Shown here: positions 36,856 through 46,404 of the stretch, one piece after another
Layout: each line of letters begins with the position of its first letter
Numbering within the stretch: the stretch's first letter is position 1
DNA from: Allosphingosinicella sp.
GTDB taxonomy: Bacteria > Pseudomonadota > Alphaproteobacteria > Sphingomonadales > Sphingomonadaceae
Length of the DNA stretch: 59,801 bases
NCBI GenBank assembly: GCA_030447665.1
Contig: JAUJOJ010000003.1
Span: 65,335-125,135, forward strand
Reading direction: 5' to 3'
Translations under genes and position numbers: made by a program
The notes under the pieces: model-generated
Told to the model about the DNA's origin: nothing
The model's database searches: none
The model's input: the letters and a program-made list of their open reading frames with translations, nothing else

Positions 36856-37700
36856 ATGGAAGAACGGACCGAGCAGCTGAGCCCGCTGATCAGGCGCGTG
36901 CTGGCGAACAATCCGTCTCCTTTCACCTTCACCGGAACCCAGAGCTTCATCGTCGGACGGGGCGAGGTCGCCATCATCGACCCCGGCCCCGATCTTGCCG
37001 AGCATGTCGAGGCGCTGCTCGCCGCGGTGCGGGGCGAGCGCATTGCCGCGATCGTCTGCACCCACACGCACCGTGACCACAGCCCGGCGGCCCGTGCGCT
37101 CAAGGATGCCACGGGCGCGCCGATCATCGGCTGCGCTCCGCTCTCGCTGGAGGATGGAGGCCCCCGCGCCGACGATGCCTTCGACGCGAATTATCGGCCC
37201 GACCGCATTCTTGCCGACGGTGAGGAGCTGAGCGGTGATGGCTGGACCCTCGAGGCGGTCGCGACGCCCGGCCATACGTCCAACCATCTCTGCTATTTTC
37301 TGCGCGAGGAGCGCGCGCTCTTCAGCGGCGACCATGTGATGGGCTGGTCGACGACCATCGTCTCGCCGCCGGACGGCGACATGACCGCCTACATGGCAAG
37401 CCTGTCGAAGCTCCAGGCGCGCGGCGACCGCATCTACTATCCCGCGCATGGCCCCGCCGTCGAAGCACCCCGGAAATTGCTCCGCGGGCTCGTCCTCCAC
37501 CGCCGGCAGCGGGAGGGCAGATCATGGCCGAGCTGAAACGAGGGAAGGGGCATATCCCGGAGATGGTCGCTCGCATGTACAAGAGCATCGATCCCCGCCT
37601 TCACCCTGCCGCCGGCCGCTCGGTGCTCGCCCATCTCCTGGATCTCGAGGCGCGGGGCGTGGTGACCGGCGCCGGCGATCGGTGGAGCCTTACGGCGTGA
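36856..37700 (+). pseudogene. MBL-fold metallo-hydrolase with C-terminal winged helix (LACTB2-like), single frameshift
   Basis: The metallo-beta-lactamase fold binds two metal ions; LACTB2-type members act on RNA or thioesters. CTHTHRDHSPAARALK is the metal motif, then ATPGHTSNHLCYFL and FSGDHVMGWSTTIVSPPDGD, with [14 protein letters not shown] near the end. The frame slips at about 37516 in GGGAGGGC; one more G gives [20 protein letters not shown] and the winged helix to WSLTA-stop at 37700 (845 bases, one short). ATG 36856 (MEERTEQLSPLIRRVL) is taken; 36835 and 36847 are alternatives. Joining to BlaR in a single long frame is an artefact. Confidence 0.85.
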
Positions 37701-38424
37701 GGAGAACGGGCCTCGTCCTCACCGCGCTTGTCGCCGGCCTGATCCTCGGCGCGGTGGTCATGGCTGCGGTGCGTGTGTCGAGCTGGTTCGGCGGCGGCCC
37801 GGACCCGCGGACGGTCGCGACCGCGAGCCTGCAGTCGATGCGCGAGCAGGCGCGGCTGACGCCCTTCTCGGCCCGGTTCGTGGCGGTGGTTACCTCATCG
37901 CAGCAGCGTTTCGGCCTCACCGCCCGCAAGACGCTGATCATGCCCGGCACCGTCCGCTACGAGCTTGACTTGTCACGGATCCAGCAGCGGGATCTCCGCT
38001 GGGACGAGGGGTCAAAGACCCTGTCCATCTCTTTGCCGCCACTTGAAATTTCCAGTCCCGAGATTAATTTGAGCGAACTTCGCGAATATGCGGACGGCGG
38101 TGTGCTCATGGCGATCTCGAACGCCGAGAACAGGCTGGATGCCGCGAACAGAGAACGGGCGCAGCGTGAATTGCTCCGCCAGGCCTGGGATGCTCTACCG
38201 ATGCGGCTCGCACGCGAGGCAGCGGTACGGGTAGTGGAGCGCAGCTTTGCCATGCCGCTCCGCGCCGCCGGGATCGACGCCAAGGTCGTCGTGCGGTACG
38301 CGGACGAGCCGGGCGGGCAGCCTTCTTACCTCGACCGGTCGCGCCGGATCGAGGATGTGCTGAAGGACAAGGCGGAGTCGCCTTGTCGGACAGGCGCAGC
38401 GCGGTTAGGGAGCGCCGCGCGTGA
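37697..38424 (+). pseudogene. DUF4230 domain protein, membrane-anchored, end frame uncertain
   Basis: Starting with GTG 37697, overlapping the stop of the MBL gene (GTGA), the protein has a TM anchor ([20 protein letters not shown]) and the DUF4230 body ([77 protein letters not shown]). DUF4230 proteins are predicted exported or membrane-tethered; role unknown. As sequenced the frame runs on without a stop into nadA. A neighbouring frame ends [18 protein letters not shown] at 38424, so one missing base near 38375 is the simple explanation. Confidence 0.72.
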
Positions 38425-38434
38425 GGGGAGACAG

Positions 38435-39433
38435 ATGAACGCACCCAATTTGAGCCTGCGCGGCATGGACCTGCGCGTCGAGATCGACCGGCTGCGCCGG
38501 ACACGCAACGCCGTCATCCTCGCCCATTATTACCAGGCGCCGGAGCTTCAGGACATCGCCGACTTTGTCGGCGACAGCCTCGACCTCAGCCGCAAGGCGG
38601 CGGCGACCGATGCGGAAGTGATCGCCTTTTGCGGCGTGCGCTTCATGGCCGAGACCGCCAAGATCCTGTCGCCCGAGAAGATCGTCGTGCTGCCGGACAT
38701 GAATGCCGGCTGCAGCCTCGAGGACAGCTGCCCGCCCGACCAGTTCAAGGCGTTCCGGGAGAAGCATCCGGACCATATCGCGCTCACCTACATCAATTGT
38801 TCGACCGAGGTGAAAGCGCTTTCCGACATCATCGTCACAAGCTCGTCCGCCCAGACCATCCTCGACCAGATCCCCGCCCACCAGAAGATCATCTTCGGGC
38901 CGGACAAGAATCTGGGCGGCTACCTCAAGCGCAAGACCGGCCGCGACATGCTGCTCTGGCCGGGCGTGTGCATCGTCCACGAGGCCTTCTCCGAAACCGA
39001 GCTCCTGAAATTGAAGGCCCGGCATCCGGGCGCGCCCGTGCTCGCGCATCCCGAATGCCCGCCGCACATCCTAGATCATGCCGATCATGTCGGTTCGACC
39101 AAGGCGATCCTGGACTATGCGCTCAATTCACCCTCGGACGTGATGATCGTCGCGACCGAGCCGCACATCATCCACCAGATGGAGAAAGCGGCGCCGCACA
39201 AGACATTCATCGGCGCGCCCGGCGCCGACGGAAACTGCAATTGCAACATGTGCCCCTACATGGCGCTCAACACGATGGAGAAGCTCTACGTCGCGCTCCG
39301 CGACCTCCAGCCGCGGATCGAGATGGACGAGGATCTCCGTCTGCAGGCCAAGACCTCGCTCGACCGCATGCTCGACATGGCGGGCCGCACGGTGGGGCAG
39401 GGGGATGTTGGAAGGCCCGTCCTCGCCGCCTGA
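38435..39433 (+). CDS. nadA: Quinolinate synthase
   Basis: NadA joins iminoaspartate and dihydroxyacetone phosphate to quinolinate in NAD synthesis, using a 4Fe-4S cluster. The three ligand Cys are in [25 protein letters not shown] and [37 protein letters not shown] is the conserved N-terminal block. It has 332 residues from ATG 38435, with GAGGGGAGACAG just before it. nadC is 2.5 kb downstream; nadB is not in the window. Confidence 0.96.
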   Translation: MNAPNLSLRGMDLRVEIDRLRRTRNAVILAHYYQAPELQDIADFVGDSLDLSRKAAATDAEVIAFCGVRFMAETAKILSPEKIVVLPDMNAGCSLEDSCPPDQFKAFREKHPDHIALTYINCSTEVKALSDIIVTSSSAQTILDQIPAHQKIIFGPDKNLGGYLKRKTGRDMLLWPGVCIVHEAFSETELLKLKARHPGAPVLAHPECPPHILDHADHVGSTKAILDYALNSPSDVMIVATEPHIIHQMEKAAPHKTFIGAPGADGNCNCNMCPYMALNTMEKLYVALRDLQPRIEMDEDLRLQAKTSLDRMLDMAGRTVGQGDVGRPVLAA

Positions 39434-39505
39434 GCTCACCCCGGGGAAGGCCGGGGTCTGAGGAAAGCCCGGTGCGATCTGGCCCGGAGATGCCGGCCTT
39501 CGCGG

Positions 39506-39529
39506 GCAAGATGGCAAGATGGCAAGATG
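39506..39529 (+). repeat. Three tandem GCAAGATG units
   Basis: Three exact 8-base units lie 72 bases after nadA, followed by a short GATGGCATCATC palindrome. Likely slippage; no function evident. The rest of 39434-39601 has a GGCCGGGG-rich hairpin near the start and no gene. Confidence 0.6.
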
Positions 39530-39601
39530 GCGCATGATGGCATCATCACATCCTCGCGCCATCTGGCAGGATAACTTGTGTGACAGACAAGGGAATCCTG
39601 C

Positions 39602-39794
39602 CTAGAGCCAGATCGTTTGAGGCGGAAGCGCTTCGCTTCCGCCGAGAGCGTGAAAGGGTTCCCATCGAAATGACCCGGTGCAAAGCGGTTCCGGGGGCCA
39701 GCGCGCCGCTGTCATTACGTCGATGGGGTCCCAATCTGGCTCTATTCGGTTGACGGATCTTCAGGTTTTTCAACCTGAAGCGATCTTGGTCTAG
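39602..39794. repeat. Composite nested palindromic element, copy R2, with alternative core
   Basis: The outer arms CTAGAGCCAGATCG and AATCTGGCTCTA, the GGCGGAAGCG/CGCTTCCGCC hairpin and the GTGAAAGGGTTCCCATCGA edge match R1 (19362) in the opposite orientation. Bases 39669-39719 form a separate palindrome (AATGAC...GTCATT) that R1 lacks. The second block (CAGGTTTTTCAACCTG, then AAGCGATCTTGGTCTAG) also matches. It ends 28 bases before the peptidase start. Confidence 0.8.
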
Positions 39795-39822
39795 GTTGCC
39801 GTTGATTTTCCAGGAGAATGCT

Positions 39823-41919
39823 TTGTTCCGCTTCGCTCTTCCCGCTGCCGCTCTCCTTCTTGCTGCGGCCGCTGCGCCCGCCCCTGACGATCCCTATCTC
39901 TGGCTCGAGGAGATCGAAGGCGAGCGCGCTCTTGCCCAGGTCAAGCAGTGGAACAAGGCGACCGGGGAGCTGCTCACGAGGTCGCCGCGCTTCGAAGAGT
40001 ATCGCGCCCGCGCCCGTTCCATTCTCGATGACGAGCAGCAGATCGCCGTCCCGGAGGCCGTGCTTGGCGAGAATGTCACCAACCTCTGGCGCGACGCCGG
40101 GAATCCGCGCGGCATCTGGCGGATCTCGCCGCTGTCGGCCTACGCTTCGGGCAAGCCGCAGTGGCGGACGCTGATCGATGTCGACGCGCTCGGCAAGGCG
40201 GAGGGCAAGAGCTGGGTCTGGCACGGCGCCGATTGCCTGGCGCCCGACTATCGGCGCTGTCTGGTGTCGCTCAGCCCCGGCGGGACCGACGCGGACGTGG
40301 TCCGCGAATTCGATATCGGCACCGGCCGGTTCGTCGAGGGCGGCTTCAGCCTTCCGGAGGCCAAGAGCAATGTCTCCTGGATCGACGCGAACCGGCTTCT
40401 CGTGGTCACCAATTACGGACCGGAGTCGCTGACGACGTCCGGTTATGGGCGCGTGGCCAAGGTCTGGCGGCGGGGAACGCAGCTTCAAACGGCACAGACG
40501 GTCTTCACCGGCGAAAGGCAGGACGTCCAGGTGTCGCCTTTCGCCGCGCAGGACGGCGACACCCGCTGGTCCTTCCTCACCCGCGGCAAGACCTTCTGGA
40601 CCACCGATCTGTCGCTGTTGACCTCCGACGGCAAGCTGGTGAAGACGCCGCTTCCCGAGACGGCGAGCTACCAGGACGTGATCGGCGGCCGAATGATCGC
40701 CAAGTTGAATGCACCGCTGGGGCAATTCCCCGCCGGCGCCCTCGTCGCTTATTCGCTCGCCGAGATCGCCTCCGGCCGCAACGCCGCACCGGAGCTGGTG
40801 ATGGCGCCGGCAAAGAGCCAGGCGATCGAGGAGGTCGCCGCGTCCGACACCATCCTGTGGGTGAAGGCGCTCGACGACGTGTCGGGCAAGCTCTTCGCGC
40901 TGACCCGCGGCACCGACGGAAAATGGTCGCCAAGGGCGATGCCGCTCGCCGCCAACAGCACCATCCGTCTGCTCGGCGCCTCCGGTAAACGGAACATGGC
41001 GCTTGTCACCGTCGAGAGCATGCTCGCTCCGCCCGCGCTCTACGCCGTCACGGGGGCGGCCAGGCCGGCGCTCGTGCAGAGCCTGCCCGCAAAGTTCGAC
41101 GCGAAGGCCTTTTCGGTCGAGCAGCGCTTCGCCACCTCCAAGGACGGCACCCGCGTGCCCTACTTCCTCGTGCGGAAGAAAGGGGCGACAGGGCCGGTCC
41201 CGGCGCTGATCCATGCTTATGGCGGCTTCCGCGCCGCGCAGACGCCGACCTACCTGACCGGCCAGCCTTACCGCGCCGGCCCGCTCGGCCTGTTCTGGGT
41301 GGAGAGCGGCAATGCCTATGTGCTGGCGAACATCCGCGGCGGCGGCGAATATGGCCCGGCCTGGCATGAGGCGGCGCTGAAGGAGAACCGGCAGCGCAGC
41401 TTCGACGATCTCCATGCCGTCGCCGAGGACCTGATCCGGACGCGCGTCAGCTCCAAGGGCAGGATCGGCATCTCCGGGCGTTCGAACGGCGGCGTGCTCG
41501 TCGGCGCGGCGCTCACGCAGCGGCCCGACCTCTACGGCGCCGTCATCTCGGGCTCGCCGCTCCACGACATGAAGCGCTATTCGCAGCTCAGCGCCGGCGC
41601 GTCGTGGATGGGCGAATATGGCGATCCATCCAAGCCGGAGGACTGGGCCTATATCTCCCGCTATTCGCCGTACCAGAACGTGAGGCCGGGCGTGAAATAC
41701 CCGGCGGTCTTCTTCTACCTTTCGACCAAGGACGATCGTGTCCATCCCGGCCACGCCCGGAAGATGGCCGCTCGGCTCGGCGAATATGGCAATCGCTTCT
41801 ATTTCCACGAATATCTGGAAGGCGGCCATTCGGTGGGAGCGGACCATGCCGAGGACGCCTATCGGGCGGCCTTGCTCAACGCCTATCTCAATCGGGAGCT
41901 GGGCGGCACGCGCCGATGA
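39823..41919 (+). CDS. Prolyl oligopeptidase family serine peptidase (S9A), exported
   Basis: These enzymes cut short peptides after Pro. A TTG start with CAGGAG upstream gives MFRFALPAAALLLAAAAA (signal), then PDDPYLWLEEIEGERALAQV at the usual N-terminus. A propeller follows, and the catalytic domain has GRSNGGVLVGAALTQRP (Ser), YLSTKDDRVHPGHARKMA (Asp) and EYLEGGHSVGADHAED (His). The frame is intact, 698 residues. An ATG at 39818 is out of frame, so either TTG or an upstream shift sets the start. nadC overlaps its end by four bases. Confidence 0.9.
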   Translation: MFRFALPAAALLLAAAAAPAPDDPYLWLEEIEGERALAQVKQWNKATGELLTRSPRFEEYRARARSILDDEQQIAVPEAVLGENVTNLWRDAGNPRGIWRISPLSAYASGKPQWRTLIDVDALGKAEGKSWVWHGADCLAPDYRRCLVSLSPGGTDADVVREFDIGTGRFVEGGFSLPEAKSNVSWIDANRLLVVTNYGPESLTTSGYGRVAKVWRRGTQLQTAQTVFTGERQDVQVSPFAAQDGDTRWSFLTRGKTFWTTDLSLLTSDGKLVKTPLPETASYQDVIGGRMIAKLNAPLGQFPAGALVAYSLAEIASGRNAAPELVMAPAKSQAIEEVAASDTILWVKALDDVSGKLFALTRGTDGKWSPRAMPLAANSTIRLLGASGKRNMALVTVESMLAPPALYAVTGAARPALVQSLPAKFDAKAFSVEQRFATSKDGTRVPYFLVRKKGATGPVPALIHAYGGFRAAQTPTYLTGQPYRAGPLGLFWVESGNAYVLANIRGGGEYGPAWHEAALKENRQRSFDDLHAVAEDLIRTRVSSKGRIGISGRSNGGVLVGAALTQRPDLYGAVISGSPLHDMKRYSQLSAGASWMGEYGDPSKPEDWAYISRYSPYQNVRPGVKYPAVFFYLSTKDDRVHPGHARKMAARLGEYGNRFYFHEYLEGGHSVGADHAEDAYRAALLNAYLNRELGGTRR

Positions 41920-42761
41920 GCTTTCGTCTCGAAGGCTTCGACCTGGACGCGTTCGTCGCCGCCACATTGGCCGAGGATCTAGGGCAAAGCGGCGACATCA
42001 CATCCCAAGCGGTGATCCCCGCCGATACCCGCTTCCGGGGCATGATGGACAGCCGCGACGCCATCACCGTCGCGGGGCTCGAAATTGCCGAAGCCTTCTT
42101 CCGCGCGCTCGACCCCGACGTTCGAATCGAGATGCTGGTGCGGGATGGGGACGGTGTCGCTGCCGGTACCGACCTCATGCGGATCGAAGGAAAGGCGAGG
42201 GCGCTCCTCACCGCCGAGCGTTCCGCCCTCAACACCGTCCAGCATCTCTCCGGCATTGCGACGCTCACCCGCGTTTACGTCGATGCGATCGCCGGCACCG
42301 GCGCGATCCTGCTCGACACGCGCAAGACCATTCCGGGCCTTCGCCTCCTCGAGAAATATGCCACGCGAATGGGCGGCGCGCAGAACCACCGCATGGGCCT
42401 GTGGGACGCGGCGATGATCAAGGACAATCATGTCGCGGTGGCGGGATCGGTCGAGGAGGCGGTCCGCCGCGCGGCTGCCGCCGGCATCGAGCGCATCATC
42501 GTCGAGGTGGACCGGATCGATCAGATCGATCCGGCGCTCGCGGCCGGCGCGACCCACTTGCTCCTCGACAATATGGACGCCGCCACCCTTCGCGATGCGG
42601 TCCGGCTGGTCGGCGGGCGGGCGCCCACCGAGGCGAGCGGCGGCGTGACGCTAGACACCATCCGCGCAAAGGCGGAGGCGGGTGTCACTTACATTTCGGT
42701 CGGGCGTCTCACCCAATCCGCGCCGGCCGCCGATATCGGGCTCGATTTCTCGGCCGGCTGA
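41916..42761 (+). CDS. nadC: Nicotinate-nucleotide diphosphorylase (carboxylating)
   Basis: NadC turns quinolinate and PRPP to nicotinate mononucleotide. LAEDLGQSGDITSQAVIPAD, TAERSALNTVQHLSGIATLT, ILLDTRKTIPGLRLLEKYA and GGAQNHRMGLWDAAMIKDNH are the classic blocks, with EASGGVTLDTIRAKAEAGVT near the end. The ATG overlaps the peptidase stop (ATGA), giving 281 residues, the family size. It serves the same pathway as nadA upstream. Confidence 0.96.
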   Translation: MSFRLEGFDLDAFVAATLAEDLGQSGDITSQAVIPADTRFRGMMDSRDAITVAGLEIAEAFFRALDPDVRIEMLVRDGDGVAAGTDLMRIEGKARALLTAERSALNTVQHLSGIATLTRVYVDAIAGTGAILLDTRKTIPGLRLLEKYATRMGGAQNHRMGLWDAAMIKDNHVAVAGSVEEAVRRAAAAGIERIIVEVDRIDQIDPALAAGATHLLLDNMDAATLRDAVRLVGGRAPTEASGGVTLDTIRAKAEAGVTYISVGRLTQSAPAADIGLDFSAG

Positions 42762-42809
42762 CCCTTGAGCTTGCGATCGGGGCAAGGCCGAACAAGAAAA
42801 GGGGGAAAA

Positions 42810-43238
42810 ATGCGTCCCAAATCGATCGTCACCTTCGAGTGGCTCGTGCTGCTCTACCTCGCAGTGTACCTGCTCTACGCATACGTTACCCAGGATGAAA
42901 CGATGGCATCGTTGCAAGCTCAGGGTGCAGCCCTGGGGTCCGGCACAATCATCACTATCTACGCGATTACGGTCGCGATTTACCTGCTGCTGGTCTGGTT
43001 CATCTCGCGCAAGGCGAGCCCTGTCGCCAAGTGGATCTATGTGGTTCTAGGGGGGCTGACGCTGGTCCTCGGGTTGCTCGGAATCCAGCAGACGATTTCA
43101 CTGGGGACGCTGCCGCTGATCCTCGCCATCGCACAATATGTGCTGATCCTGGTCACGATCTGGCTGCTGTTCCGGCCGGACTCGAAGGCCTGGTTCAGTG
43201 ATGGCCGCGGCGGAGTGGATAGCGACACTTTCCGCTGA
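42810..43238 (+). CDS. Membrane protein of unknown function, four predicted helices
   Basis: From ATG 42810, with AAAAGGGGG upstream, the 142-residue product contains hydrophobic stretches WLVLLYLAVYLLYAYV, IITIYAITVAIYLLLVWFI, IYVVLGGLTLVLGLLGI and LPLILAIAQYVLILVTIWLL. It opens MRPKSIVTFEWLVLLYLA, as many small alphaproteobacterial membrane proteins do. There is no motif to suggest a function. It follows nadC after a short gap. Confidence 0.75.
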   Translation: MRPKSIVTFEWLVLLYLAVYLLYAYVTQDETMASLQAQGAALGSGTIITIYAITVAIYLLLVWFISRKASPVAKWIYVVLGGLTLVLGLLGIQQTISLGTLPLILAIAQYVLILVTIWLLFRPDSKAWFSDGRGGVDSDTFR

Positions 43239-43271
43239 GCGGGGCTGAGCGAGGAGGTGGCGGGCAGCGGC

Positions 43272-43716
43272 TCAGCCGCCGCCCCGCGCGACGACTTCGC
43301 CCTCCAGCGTCATCGTCGAGGGATGATGCTTGTCGAGGTAGCGCTTCACGATCCGCAGGTTCCTGCTGTTCGATCGGAAGGCGAAGTCGAACAGATCGCC
43401 CACCAGCGGGACGGCGCCCAGCGCGGCGTCGATCCCGACATTGGCGGCCATCCGCGTCAGCTGGAATTTCGACATTCCGAGATTGCGCGCCTCCCCAAAC
43501 CAGCCATGCGCCCATCGAAGCGGTGATCACGTCGCCCAGCACCGGCACGAGACCGAGGATGGAATCGAGCCCGACCGGCCGGTTGATGCCAGGCACCACG
43601 AACATCCGCTCGAGCATGCCCTCGACCGCCTCGAGCCGCCGCCGGACCGAGGCCGGATCGCGCCCCATCGGCAGCTGATCGGCCATCCTGCTGAACTGTT
43701 CCTGCGGCGTCGGCAT
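43272..43716 (-). pseudogene. DUF4112 protein, single frameshift
   Basis: The N-terminal frame reads LEAVEGMLERMFVVPGINRP, VGLDSILGLVPVLGDVITA; after a shift near 43492 the remainder is EARNLGMSKFQLTRMAANVG, IDAALGAVPLVGDLFDFAFR and SNSRNLRIVKRYLDKHHPS. The repeated PLVGD turn is the DUF4112 mark, a small membrane domain of unknown role. The total of 445 bases is one too many, and the join is in a GGGG stretch. Probable sequence error. Confidence 0.82.
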
Positions 43717-43750
43717 GATCTGGTCTCCCCTCTAAGCTAAGGTCTTAGAG

Positions 43751-45249
43751 CTAGGATTCAGCGCCGCTTGTCGGCAAGCAGACATTGCCGATGATCGAGG
43801 TCGGCGGCATGGCGGATTGCCGGGGGCAATCCGCCTGATAACCGGTCAGGCGCGGCGAGACGATGGCGACCAGCGAACGGGCGCTGTCAGCGGAATGAAC
43901 GGCGTCAGACTCCGAACGGAGCAGAACGGTCGGCTCCGAGAGCAGGCGGCGAGCCGCGCCTGGCGCTCGGCGCCGGTCTTTGGGCGTTGCGCGCGCCTTC
44001 GAGCATCCGGTCCGCCTCCGGGCTGCACACAATGCTTGCGCCGCAGGAGAAACGGCGAAGATACCAGGTCGCGAGGTTTGCGGCGGCAACCGCATCGACG
44101 AGGCGCAGATCGGCCGCGGCCGTAAGCGGGACAGCTTCGGCCGTGACGCCGATAAGCCGCCAATCCCGCCTCAAATGCGCGAAGACGAGCTTGTAGCCGG
44201 GTGCATCGGGCACGGCGACCCGAAGTCTCACCGGCGCCTCGCCCGCCATCGCACCGATGATGCGCGCCGCAGCCTCGCGTCGCATTGGCAACAGGTCCGC
44301 GGACCAGGCGGGGAGGGAGGGATTGGGAAGCTCCTCGATCCCGGTCGGCAGGACCGACTCACGCGGGAGGAGATCGGGCACGCCGAGCGCCGCCACGAGA
44401 GCGGGTCGATCGATCGCCATGCTGAGCGCGCGTCGCACCTCGGGATCCGCGGCCGGTCCGCTATTCTGGGCGAAGGCAAGCCCGAACAGGCCTGAAGCGG
44501 GATCGAAGCGCAATGCGCCCCCGGGAAGCTCCGCTGCGCGCACGATCGGCAGCTCTCCGGCGGTTCCCCGGTCACCAGGTCGGCCATCCGGTTCCTGAAC
44601 CGCGCGACGGCCATCGCGGCCGGCTCTCCCCTGAGGATGATGATCTGCTCGGGACTGGTCTCGGCCTCCTCATCCTCATCTTGCGGCAGGCTGAGGAGGA
44701 TGGATCCGTCGCCCTGCTTTTCGGGGCGATACGGTCCAGTGCCCTGGCCGCGACGGATGATCGCCATCTCGGGCTGGGCCAGGAGTTGGAGGAAATTCGG
44801 ACGCGGCGCCCTTAATGCGATCTCGAGCACGCTTTCGGTCATCGCCTCAACGTCGATCACTGCACCGAGCAGCGGCTTCAGCGGGTTCTTGCTCGATCGG
44901 CTGAGCGTTGCCCGAAGCCGCGCCTCCACCTGCTCGGCGGTAACGGGATCGCCGTTCGCCCATTCCGTTCGCGCCAGGCGGAACGTGTAGCGGAGCCCGT
45001 CGTCCGAGACGATCCAGCTTTGGGCGAGCGCAGGCTCGATTTGTCCGGCGGCATCGAAGCGGACCAGGCCCTGCGCGACGGCTTCGACGAGGAAGGCGGC
45101 TGGCGGATCGAGCGGCGCCAGATTGGGATTGGCAAGCTGGGAGGGCCGCCGACCGCGCTCACCACGATGGGGCCACTCGCGCTCTGGCGGCAGCCGCACA
45201 AAGCGAGGCTCGCCAGGATCGCGGCCAGAAGCTGTTTTCGAATCCTCAT
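43751..45249 (-). pseudogene. Oligopeptide ABC transporter substrate-binding lipoprotein, multiple frameshifts
   Basis: The start MRIRKQLLAAILASLALCGC is a lipoprotein signal. Pieces in several frames belong to the family-5 substrate-binding fold: NPNLAPLDPPAAFLVEAVAQ, GLVRFDAAGQIEPALAQSWI, YTFRLARTEWANGDPVTAEQ, then ADPEVRRALSMAIDRPALVA and YLRRFSCGASIVCSP. Shifts are needed near 45140, 44575, 43990 and 43890, which is more than in other genes here, so it may be a true pseudogene. No permease genes are near. Confidence 0.75.
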
Positions 45250-45357
45250 CCGTTCGTCCGATACCGCAGCCGGGGCGGCCGTCGCACCCCTTCTGTTTAC
45301 CGGTCCTTCATCAATCTGGCTGTAGCTAAACAAACTTGGATGAGGATCCCGTCCGCA

Positions 45358-45690
45358 ATGAAATCCGACCACGAAAAGCCCGAGCATTTCAAGCAGCGCC
45401 GGTCGGACCGCAGGCAGGTGGATTCGTCCGCCAGTCTGCATCACCCGCATTATTACAGTGTCGAGGTGACGATCTGCGACGTCTCGCAATGCGGGTTCAT
45501 GGCCGAATGCGGCGAGCCGCTGCAGATCGGCAGCTATGTCTCGCTCGATGTTCCGGGTATCGGGTCGGTCAACGCACAGGTGCGTTGGCAGATCGGCCGC
45601 CGGATGGGCGGCATGTTCGTCGATCCGATCAGCCTCAATCGCTGCGAGTGGACCGCGGTGAAAACGGACTCGCCCCTGGAACCGGCTTGA
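45358..45690 (+). CDS. PilZ domain protein
   Basis: PilZ domains bind cyclic di-GMP. The motif here is QRRSDRRQVD near the start (Arg-rich loop) and later DVSQCGFMAECGEPLQIG (the D-x-S-x-x-G part), with VNAQVRWQIGRRMGGMFVD. The single domain has 110 residues from ATG 45358; an ATG six codons up is also possible. It probably acts as a stand-alone adaptor. tRNA-Leu on the other strand follows. Confidence 0.88.
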   Translation: MKSDHEKPEHFKQRRSDRRQVDSSASLHHPHYYSVEVTICDVSQCGFMAECGEPLQIGSYVSLDVPGIGSVNAQVRWQIGRRMGGMFVDPISLNRCEWTAVKTDSPLEPA

Positions 45691-45749
45691 GCCGCTTTAG
45701 ACCGGGCTCGGCTGCAGCCGCAGGGGGTTGACGGCCGAGGCGCGGCCGG

Positions 45750-45837
45750 TGGTGCGGACGGCGGGACTTGAACCCGCACTCCAGGGTCTGGAAACAGATT
45801 TTAAGTCTGCTGCGTCTACCGATTTCGCCACGTCTTT
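45750..45837 (-). tRNA. tRNA-Leu (TAA anticodon) with disrupted acceptor stem
   Basis: On the minus strand the molecule holds GTGGCGAAATCGGTAGACGC (D arm), the anticodon stem GCAGA-CTTAAAA-TCTGT (anticodon TAA), a long variable arm CCAGACCCTGG as in Leu tRNAs, a GCGGG T stem and an encoded CCA after CGTCCGCA. The 5' acceptor strand, however, reads AAAGACG, so positions 1-3 do not pair with the CGC of the 3' strand, where GCGGACG would be expected. Either the 5' end is altered by mutation or rearrangement or the sequence is wrong. Confidence 0.88.
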
Positions 45838-45916
45838 TCATAAGGTCTCGAGCGCATGCGATAGCGGGAACCGGCATCGGGTTGGAAGCGGGAAATCGGG
45901 AGCAGGTGGAGGCGGA

Positions 45917-46216
45917 TTATTCCGCCGCCTGAACATCCTGCAGGTTCAGCCGCTCGCGCATTTCCTTGCCCGGCTTGAAATAAGGGACGCGCTTGGCGGC
46001 GACGTCGACGGCATCGCCGGTGCGCGGATTGCGGCCCTTGCGGGCATCGCGATCACGGCTCGAAAAGGCACCGAAGCCGCGAAGCTCCACCCGGCCGCCG
46101 CGCTGCAGCTGATCGATGATGGAGTCGAAGAAGGCGGTGACCACGCGCTCGATCTCCTTGACCGTCAGATCAGGGTGATCTTCGCACAATTTCTGCACAA
46201 GCTCGGAACGGATCAA
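45917..46216 (-). CDS. ihfB: Integration host factor subunit beta
   Basis: IHF bends DNA in replication, transcription and recombination. The 99-residue protein begins [20 protein letters not shown] from a TTG codon at 46214-46216 with GGGGGA upstream; the body [40 protein letters not shown] and [17 protein letters not shown] is the HU/IHF fold, with the Pro-bearing arm RNPRTGDAV. It lies downstream of rpsA as in many proteobacteria. Confidence 0.95.
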   Translation of the reverse strand: MIRSELVQKLCEDHPDLTVKEIERVVTAFFDSIIDQLQRGGRVELRGFGAFSSRDRDARKGRNPRTGDAVDVAAKRVPYFKPGKEMRERLNLQDVQAAE

Positions 46217-46361
46217 GGTAAGTCCCCCACCAGATGATGATGCAAAGCGCAAACAGCGGCTGCCCCAAGCCGCTATCGCAGGTTGATTGCACCAAATTGA
46301 AGTGAAATCAACATGTGAGCCAAAAACGGCCAGCGCAAACGCCTCGTTTCGGCGCATCGGG

Positions 46362-46395
46362 AAAGAAGCGGGTGCCGTGAAGGCACCCGCTTTTC
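46362..46395 (-). terminator. rpsA terminator
   Basis: GCGGGTGCC and GGCACCCGC form a nine-base-pair stem with a five-base loop (46368-46390), followed on the minus strand by TTCTTT. It is just after the rpsA stop codon and would separate rpsA from ihfB. Also T-rich in the plus direction. Confidence 0.75.
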
Positions 46396-46404
46396 TCGAG
46401 TTGT

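Noticed and set aside
34978..37536. A single 852-codon frame joining a BlaR-like protease to a metallo-beta-lactamase-fold hydrolase
   Set aside because: The charged tail of BlaR shifts frame several times and its natural end VPPPPPPPAR-stop lies at 36788 in another frame; the MBL part has its own good start at 36856. The fusion is an effect of indels.
37448..39433. A 661-codon frame joining DUF4230 to NadA
   Set aside because: NadA has its own ATG at 38435 with a strong ribosome site, and a neighbouring frame ends DUF4230 at 38424; a missing base explains the read-through.
39506..39529. Short tandem repeats considered as a CRISPR array
   Set aside because: Units are 8 bases without spacers and there are no cas genes; simple slippage.
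39742..41967. Long opposite-strand frame (741 codons) over the prolyl oligopeptidase gene
   Set aside because: Antisense to a gene with complete catalytic motifs; composition is typical of a shadow frame.
45635..45877. Minus-strand reading frame across tRNA-Leu
   Set aside because: It is a translation of the tRNA gene itself.
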